From Duganella sp. BJB480 (GTDB lineage: Bacteria; Pseudomonadota; Gammaproteobacteria; Burkholderiales; Burkholderiaceae_D), in assembly GCA_003416985.1 (NCBI GenBank), contig QVIN01000001.1, positions 682,001 to 746,000 of the forward strand: DNA of 64,000 bases, read 5' to 3'. Below the pieces are notes generated by a model. It was given only the letters and a program-made list of their open reading frames with translations, searched no databases and was not told the origin of the DNA. This document shows positions 59,654 to 64,000 of the stretch, piece by piece (position 1 is the first letter of the stretch; each line of letters opens with the position of its first letter). Both the position numbers and the translations under genes were made by a program.

Positions 59654-61360
59654 ATGGCAAGGCCAGAGAAAGTGCGGCTTGGGGAAATTCTGGTGCAGCA
59701 GAAGCTGCTGACGGAGGAGCAACTGGGCCTGGCGCTGGCCGAACAAAAGCGCAGCGGACGCAAGCTGGGCCGGGTGTTCATCGACAACGGCTATGTCACC
59801 GAGGAACAGATCGCCGGCGCGCTGGCGCGTCAGCTGAGTATTCCCTACCTGAACCTGAAGTTTTACAACGTCAATCCCGAGATCGTGCGGCTGCTGCCGG
59901 AGACCCAGGCCCGCCGCTTCCGCGCGCTGGTGCTGGAGGACCGGCGCGGCTCGCTGTTGGTGGGCATGTCCGATCCGACCGACCTGTTCGCCTACGACGA
60001 GATCGCGCGCATCGTCAAGCAGCCGATCGAGCTGGCCGTGGTCAACGAGACCGAGGTGCTGGGCACGATCGACCGCATCTACCGCCGCACCGAGGACATC
60101 TCCGACCTGGCGCGCGAGCTGGAGCAGGACCTGGGCGACGTCTCGGTCGACTTCGGCGCGCTGGCCGCCGCCAACGCCAACCTGGAGGAGGCGCCCATCG
60201 TCAAGCTGCTGCAGTCGGTGTTCGACGACGCCAGCCAGGTGCGCGCCTCGGACATCCACATCGAGCCGCAGGAGGGCCGGCTGCAGATCCGCTTCCGTAT
60301 CGACGGCGTGCTGCACCTGCAGACCGAGGCCGACATCAAGATCGCGCCGTCGCTGGCGTTGCGGCTCAAGCTGATGTCCGAGCTCGACATCTCGGAAAAG
60401 CGTTTGCCGCAGGACGGCCGCTTCGCCGTGCGCGTGAAGAACCAGCGCATCGACGTGCGGATCTCGACCATGCCGACCCAGTACGGCGAATCGGTGGTGA
60501 TGCGCCTGCTCAGCCAGAGCAACACCCAGCTGCGGCTGGACGCGATCGGCATGCCGAAGGCGATGCTGGAGAAGTTCCGCGCCATCGTCCAGCGCCCCAA
60601 CGGCCTGGTGCTGGTGACCGGGCCGACCGGCAGCGGCAAGACCACCACGCTGTACTGCGCGCTGGCCGAGCTTAATTCGGTCGAGAAAAAGCTGATCACG
60701 GTGGAGGACCCGGTCGAATACCGGCTGCCCGGCATCAACCAGGTGCAGGTCAACGACAAGATCGAGCTGAGCTTCGCGCGCGTGCTGCGCTCGGCGCTGC
60801 GGCAGGACCCGGACATCGTGCTGGTGGGCGAGATGCGCGACCAGGAAACGGCCCAGATCGGTTTGCGCGCCGCCATGACCGGCCACTTGGTACTATCGAC
60901 GCTGCACACCAACGACGCGGCCAGCACGCCGCTGCGCCTGATGGACATGGGGGTGCCGCGCTACATGGTCGGCAGTTCGCTGCAGGCGGTGCTGGCGCAG
61001 CGCCTGGTGCGGGTGATCTGCGAAAGCTGCACCACGCCGTACGAGTTGACGCCGACCGAGCGCGAGTGGCTGAGCATGGAGCTGCGCGACAAGGTGGACA
61101 TGGGACGCTACTTCCACGGCAAGGGTTGTTCGCATTGCAATGGCATGGGTTATCGCGGCCGTACCGGCGTGTACGAGCTGCTGGAGATGACGCGCGACGT
61201 GGTCGAGGCCGCCAACGATCCCGATCCGTCGCACTTCCTGCGCACGGCGGCGACGCAGATGGCCGGCGAAACCTTGCGCCGGCACGCGGTGGCGCTGGTG
61301 ATCCAGGGCCGCACCACGGTGGCCGAGGCGATGCGTATCAGTAACCAGATCGAGGATTGA
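59654..61360 (+). CDS. mshE: MshE extension ATPase
   Basis: A 568-residue GspE/PilB-family ATPase. N-terminal MshEN motifs RLGEILVQQKLLTEEQLGLAL and KLGRVFIDNGYVTEEQIAGAL keep the RLG arginine and the Gln endings used to bind c-di-GMP. Then TGPTGSGKTTTLY (Walker A), EDPVEYRLPGINQ, RQDPDIVLVGEMRDQET (Walker B) and the zinc pair CESC...CSHC. Start at 59654 is favoured by GGGGAG upstream. Drives pilus extension with MshG; expected to respond to c-di-GMP. Confidence 0.93.
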   Translation: MARPEKVRLGEILVQQKLLTEEQLGLALAEQKRSGRKLGRVFIDNGYVTEEQIAGALARQLSIPYLNLKFYNVNPEIVRLLPETQARRFRALVLEDRRGSLLVGMSDPTDLFAYDEIARIVKQPIELAVVNETEVLGTIDRIYRRTEDISDLARELEQDLGDVSVDFGALAAANANLEEAPIVKLLQSVFDDASQVRASDIHIEPQEGRLQIRFRIDGVLHLQTEADIKIAPSLALRLKLMSELDISEKRLPQDGRFAVRVKNQRIDVRISTMPTQYGESVVMRLLSQSNTQLRLDAIGMPKAMLEKFRAIVQRPNGLVLVTGPTGSGKTTTLYCALAELNSVEKKLITVEDPVEYRLPGINQVQVNDKIELSFARVLRSALRQDPDIVLVGEMRDQETAQIGLRAAMTGHLVLSTLHTNDAASTPLRLMDMGVPRYMVGSSLQAVLAQRLVRVICESCTTPYELTPTEREWLSMELRDKVDMGRYFHGKGCSHCNGMGYRGRTGVYELLEMTRDVVEAANDPDPSHFLRTAATQMAGETLRRHAVALVIQGRTTVAEAMRISNQIED

Positions 61361-61361
61361 C

Positions 61362-62597
61362 GTGCCGTTCTATGCCTACAAGGCGCGCAGCGCGCGCGGG
61401 GAACTGATGCAGGGCGTGCTGGAGGCGGCCGACAGCGGCGCCGTGGCCGACCATTTGAGCAGCGCCGGCGCCATCCCGGTCGAGATCGCGCTGACCCGCA
61501 AGGCCGCCAGCGGCAGCTCCAGCGGCGAGCCCTGGTGGACCACGCTGCTTGAAAAAAAGGTCACGTCGATGGATGTGCAACTGTTCAGCCGCCAGCTGTA
61601 CACGCTGCTCAAGGCCGGCGTGCCCATCATGCGCGGGCTGGCCGGCCTGCAGGAATCGGCGATCAGCAAATCGTTCGCCAAGGTGATCAAGGACCTGCGC
61701 GAGTCGCTCGACGCCGGCCGCGAGCTGTCGGCCGCGATGCGCCGCCATCCCACCGTGTTCGACGACTTCTACCTGTCCATGGTGCGCGTGGGCGAGATGA
61801 CCGGGCGGCTGGAGGAGGTGTTCCTGCGCTTGTTCGACCACCTCGAGTTCGACCGCGAGATGCGCGCCCGCGTCAAGAGCGCGGTGCGTTATCCGATCTT
61901 CGTCATCGTCGCCATGATCATCGCCATCGTGATCGTCAACGTGTTCGTGATCCCGCAATTCGTCAAGGTGTTCGAGAGCTTTCACGCGCAGCTGCCGCTG
62001 ATGACGCGCCTGTTGATCGGCGCCTCGCACTTCACCGTCACCTACTGGCCGCAGCTGCTGGTGATGGCCGGCGGCGCGGTGTTCGGCTTCCGCTACTGGG
62101 TGGCCACCAGCGCCGGCCGCTACCAGTGGGACCGCTACAAGCTGAAATTCCCCATCGCGGGCAAGATCATCCACAAGGCCACGATGGCGCGCTTCGCCCG
62201 CAGCTTCTCGCTGGCCAGCCGCAGCGGCGTGCCCATCGTGCAGGCGCTGACGGTGGTGTCGCAGACGGTGGAGAACTCCTACCTGTGCACCCGCGTCGAG
62301 CAGATGCGCGACGGCGTCGAGCGCGGCGACAGCATCCTGCGTACCTCGGTGGCGGCCAATGTGTTCACGCCGGTGGTGCTGCAGATGATCGCGGTGGGCG
62401 AGGAGTCCGGCTCGCTGGACGAACTCATGGACGAGATCGCCCAGATGTACGAGCGCGAGGTGGATTACGAATTGAAGACGCTGGCCGCGCAGATCGAGCC
62501 CATCCTGATCACCTTCCTCGGCGTGCTGGTGCTGGTGCTGGCGCTGGGCATCTTCGTGCCGATCTGGGACCTGGGCAAAGTGGCGTTGCCGCACTGA
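61362..62597 (+). CDS. mshG: MshG platform protein (GspF family)
   Basis: A 411-residue inner-membrane protein with two GspF domains (FSRQLYTLLKAGVPIMRGLA and FARSFSLASRSGVPIVQALT) and three membrane helices per standard topology. GTG start one base after the mshE stop. Its stop TGA overlaps the next ATG. It couples the MshE motor to pilin insertion. Confidence 0.93.
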   Translation: MPFYAYKARSARGELMQGVLEAADSGAVADHLSSAGAIPVEIALTRKAASGSSSGEPWWTTLLEKKVTSMDVQLFSRQLYTLLKAGVPIMRGLAGLQESAISKSFAKVIKDLRESLDAGRELSAAMRRHPTVFDDFYLSMVRVGEMTGRLEEVFLRLFDHLEFDREMRARVKSAVRYPIFVIVAMIIAIVIVNVFVIPQFVKVFESFHAQLPLMTRLLIGASHFTVTYWPQLLVMAGGAVFGFRYWVATSAGRYQWDRYKLKFPIAGKIIHKATMARFARSFSLASRSGVPIVQALTVVSQTVENSYLCTRVEQMRDGVERGDSILRTSVAANVFTPVVLQMIAVGEESGSLDELMDEIAQMYEREVDYELKTLAAQIEPILITFLGVLVLVLALGIFVPIWDLGKVALPH

Positions 62598-63133
62598 TGG
62601 GCCGCCTGCGCTTATCGGGTGTTGTGCGGCCACAACGGCGGCGGGGGCGGGGATTCACGCTGTTCGAGTTCGCCGTGGTGGCTTCGATTTTTGCCGTGTT
62701 GATAACTGTGGCGCTGGAGCGGGTGGCGTATTACCGCCACGCCGGCGACGAGGCGGCGGTGCAGGCTTTGCTGATCAATATGCGTAGCGCTTTGTCTGGG
62801 AAAGTGATGGCTTTGCAGGCGCAGGGCAGGGAGCAGGAAATCGACGCGCTGGCCGGCGCCAATCCGGTGACGTGGCTGGAACGCGTGCCAAACAATTATG
62901 TTGGTGAGCTAACAGACGGCGCGGCCAAAAGTGTTAAAGCTGGCAATTGGTATTTTGATCCAACTCAACAAAAGTTGATTTTCGTGAGGGGAGAGCAGGG
63001 AAATTTGTTAAATGGTGCCTCAAAGAACATTTGTTTCAAGGTAGAATTACTGCGCTTGCCCTCAAAAAACGCCAACGCAGAGCGCCAGCCGGGAAACGAT
63101 CCCGGTGTCGCGCTAATCGAAGTCCCCGAATAA
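62597..63133 (+). CDS. Prepilin-like protein in the mshF position
   Basis: A 178-residue prepilin with a basic leader and RGFTLFEFAVVASIFAVLIT as the cleavage/helix region; Phe replaces the usual Val/Ile before Glu5 (FTLFEF). The N-terminal half has normal GC-rich codons; from ~62880 the codon use becomes AT-rich (aattat, gttaaagc, tattttgatcc), so the soluble domain may be of foreign origin. By position (after mshG, before mshA) this is MshF, a minor pilin. Confidence 0.8.
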   Translation: MGRLRLSGVVRPQRRRGRGFTLFEFAVVASIFAVLITVALERVAYYRHAGDEAAVQALLINMRSALSGKVMALQAQGREQEIDALAGANPVTWLERVPNNYVGELTDGAAKSVKAGNWYFDPTQQKLIFVRGEQGNLLNGASKNICFKVELLRLPSKNANAERQPGNDPGVALIEVPE

Positions 63134-63201
63134 TTGCCGCTGCGGCTATCCGCTGCAGAAGGCGTTGATGAACTTTTCTTAGCCAGGTCTGGAGATTTTT
63201 T

Positions 63202-63657
63202 ATGCATACCCCACAAGCGCGCGTTTTTCGTAGCCGGCCACAACAAGGCGGTTTCACGCTGATCGAACTGATTGTTGTGATTGTTATTTTGGGCATCCTG
63301 GCCGCGACCGCGCTGCCGAAGTTCGCCGGCTTGGGCGCCGACGCCCGTACCGCCAAGCTTAACTCGGCGCGCGCGTCGATCCTGAGCGCGGCCAATATGT
63401 ATCACGGCCGCTGGCTGGCGGCGGGTTCGCCCTCAACCGGCACCACGAATTTCGATAACAGTGTCGTGGTTGATAACACCACCGGCTATCCTACCGTGGC
63501 CACCATGACGAGCGCCCTCACTCTTACCGACTTCGACACCACCGCTGCTTCCACCGGCGTCTTTTACAGCGATGCCTCCCACAAAGTGGGGTGCTCCGTC
63601 ACTTATACGGCCACCTCGGCCGGCCCGAGTGCGGTGGTCGATAGCAGCGCTTGCTGA
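63202..63657 (+). CDS. mshA: MSHA-type major pilin
   Basis: A 151-residue pilin: leader QQG, cleavage before FTLIELIVVIVILGILAATALPK, then a short soluble domain ending with Cys pairs (VGCSVTYTATSAG, SSAC) that can close the D-region disulfide loop of MSHA pilins. The domain is Thr/Ser-rich, with the surface typical of a major subunit. GGAG before the ATG; 68 bases after the mshF-position gene. Confidence 0.88.
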   Translation: MHTPQARVFRSRPQQGGFTLIELIVVIVILGILAATALPKFAGLGADARTAKLNSARASILSAANMYHGRWLAAGSPSTGTTNFDNSVVVDNTTGYPTVATMTSALTLTDFDTTAASTGVFYSDASHKVGCSVTYTATSAGPSAVVDSSAC

Positions 63658-63690
63658 CCTAGCGTCCATGACCGGCCGGAGTTGGGCGTG

Positions 63691-64000
63691 ATGGGGCTGG
63701 CGCTGCGGCGCCGTACCCGGCCCGCGAGGTCGGATGGCTTCACCTTGGTCGAGCTGGTCGTCATTATCGTGGTGATCGGCATCCTGGGCGCGATGGCCGC
63801 GCCGCGTTTCTTCCAGAGCCAGGGCTTTGACGCGGTCGCCTACACCGACCAGATGCGGGCCTTGCTGCGCTACGGCCAGAAGATCGCCATCGCCCAGGGC
63901 CGCAACGTCTTCGTGCGGCTGAGCGGCGGCAGCACCGCGCTATGCTACGACGCCGCCTGCGCCGTGCGGGTGGCGCCGGCGGGCGGATCCAACAGCGCCA
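63691..64000 (+). CDS. mshC: MshC-like minor prepilin (3' end outside window)
   Basis: Starts at ATG 63691 with GGAG upstream and runs off the window. Leader ending RSD, cleavage at GFTLVELVVIIVVIGILGAMA, then FFQSQGFDAVAYTDQMRALL and YGQKIAIAQGRNVFVRL, the MshC pattern. An ATG at 63668 is rejected because it stops after seven codons. Confidence 0.85.
   Translation, partial: MGLALRRRTRPARSDGFTLVELVVIIVVIGILGAMAAPRFFQSQGFDAVAYTDQMRALLRYGQKIAIAQGRNVFVRLSGGSTALCYDAACAVRVAPAGGSNSA

Overview
The window is a dense, GC-rich stretch of a Gram-negative chromosome with short intergenic gaps and many ATGA or TGATG start/stop overlaps. The gene content (MSHA-type pilus locus, Sco1/PCuAC pair, Prc, GH16 with CBM56, LytS/LytTR pair, acyl-CoA dehydrogenase cluster) fits a betaproteobacterium of the Oxalobacteraceae, such as the Massilia/Duganella group. 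That placement is inferred from gene content and composition; no search was run.

Layout: 1-5.2 kb holds an acylase C-terminus, an HNH-like membrane protein, a translationally coupled cystathionine beta-synthase / gamma-lyase pair (cysteine from homocysteine), thymidine kinase, and a DUF1778 antitoxin beside a broken GNAT toxin. 5.2-7.3 kb holds a glucarate/galactarate-type transporter whose promoter spacer carries a perfect palindrome, and a small HExxH membrane protein. 7.4-13.1 kb is one co-directional unit: LytS-like kinase, LytTR regulator, S41 protease, ExbB-like, ExbD-like, and a membrane-anchored TonB-like adaptor with a folded carbohydrate-binding-like end. 13.2-14.7 kb is a copper unit (PCuAC, Sco1, DUF2946). 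A chemoreceptor and the protease Prc follow. At 19.3-19.9 kb are two near-identical small-RNA-like units, each with a -10 box and terminator and rich in anti-Shine-Dalgarno sequence, flanking a truncated DNA-binding gene. Next come a periplasmic catalase and an NHL/M23 protein.

23.8-30.1 kb is a lipid-type cluster: CdsA-like cytidylyltransferase, hydrolase-methyltransferase fusion, atypical CDP-alcohol transferase, PAP2-tyrosine phosphatase fusion, patatin-like protein with Cys in place of Ser, and SDR. 30.1-32.2 kb is a secreted GH16 glucanase with a LacI-type palindrome at its promoter. 32.3-34.5 kb is an MFS exporter divergent from an HxlR regulator across a large inverted repeat. 34.6-44.2 kb holds two acyl-CoA dehydrogenases, a MaoC protein, a diguanylate cyclase response regulator with a giant hybrid kinase, and an ACAD10-like phosphotransferase; the first and last of these share a palindromic operator. 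A LysR/LysE divergent pair follows.

45.8-64.0 kb is an MSHA-type pilus island on both strands. The plus strand carries mshE-mshG-mshF-like-mshA-mshC (cut by the window end). The minus strand is a long overlapping operon opened by an ABC ATPase and running through mshM, mshL, mshN, a second GspE-type ATPase, a second GspF, MshI/J/K-like proteins, a prepilin, the ABC permease, a TPR protein and another prepilin. The two assembly ATPases differ at the arginine that binds c-di-GMP. The best candidates for undescribed biology are the ExbBD/adaptor/S41 unit, the lipid cluster with unusual active sites, the ABC transporter wrapped around a pilus operon, and the twin small RNAs.
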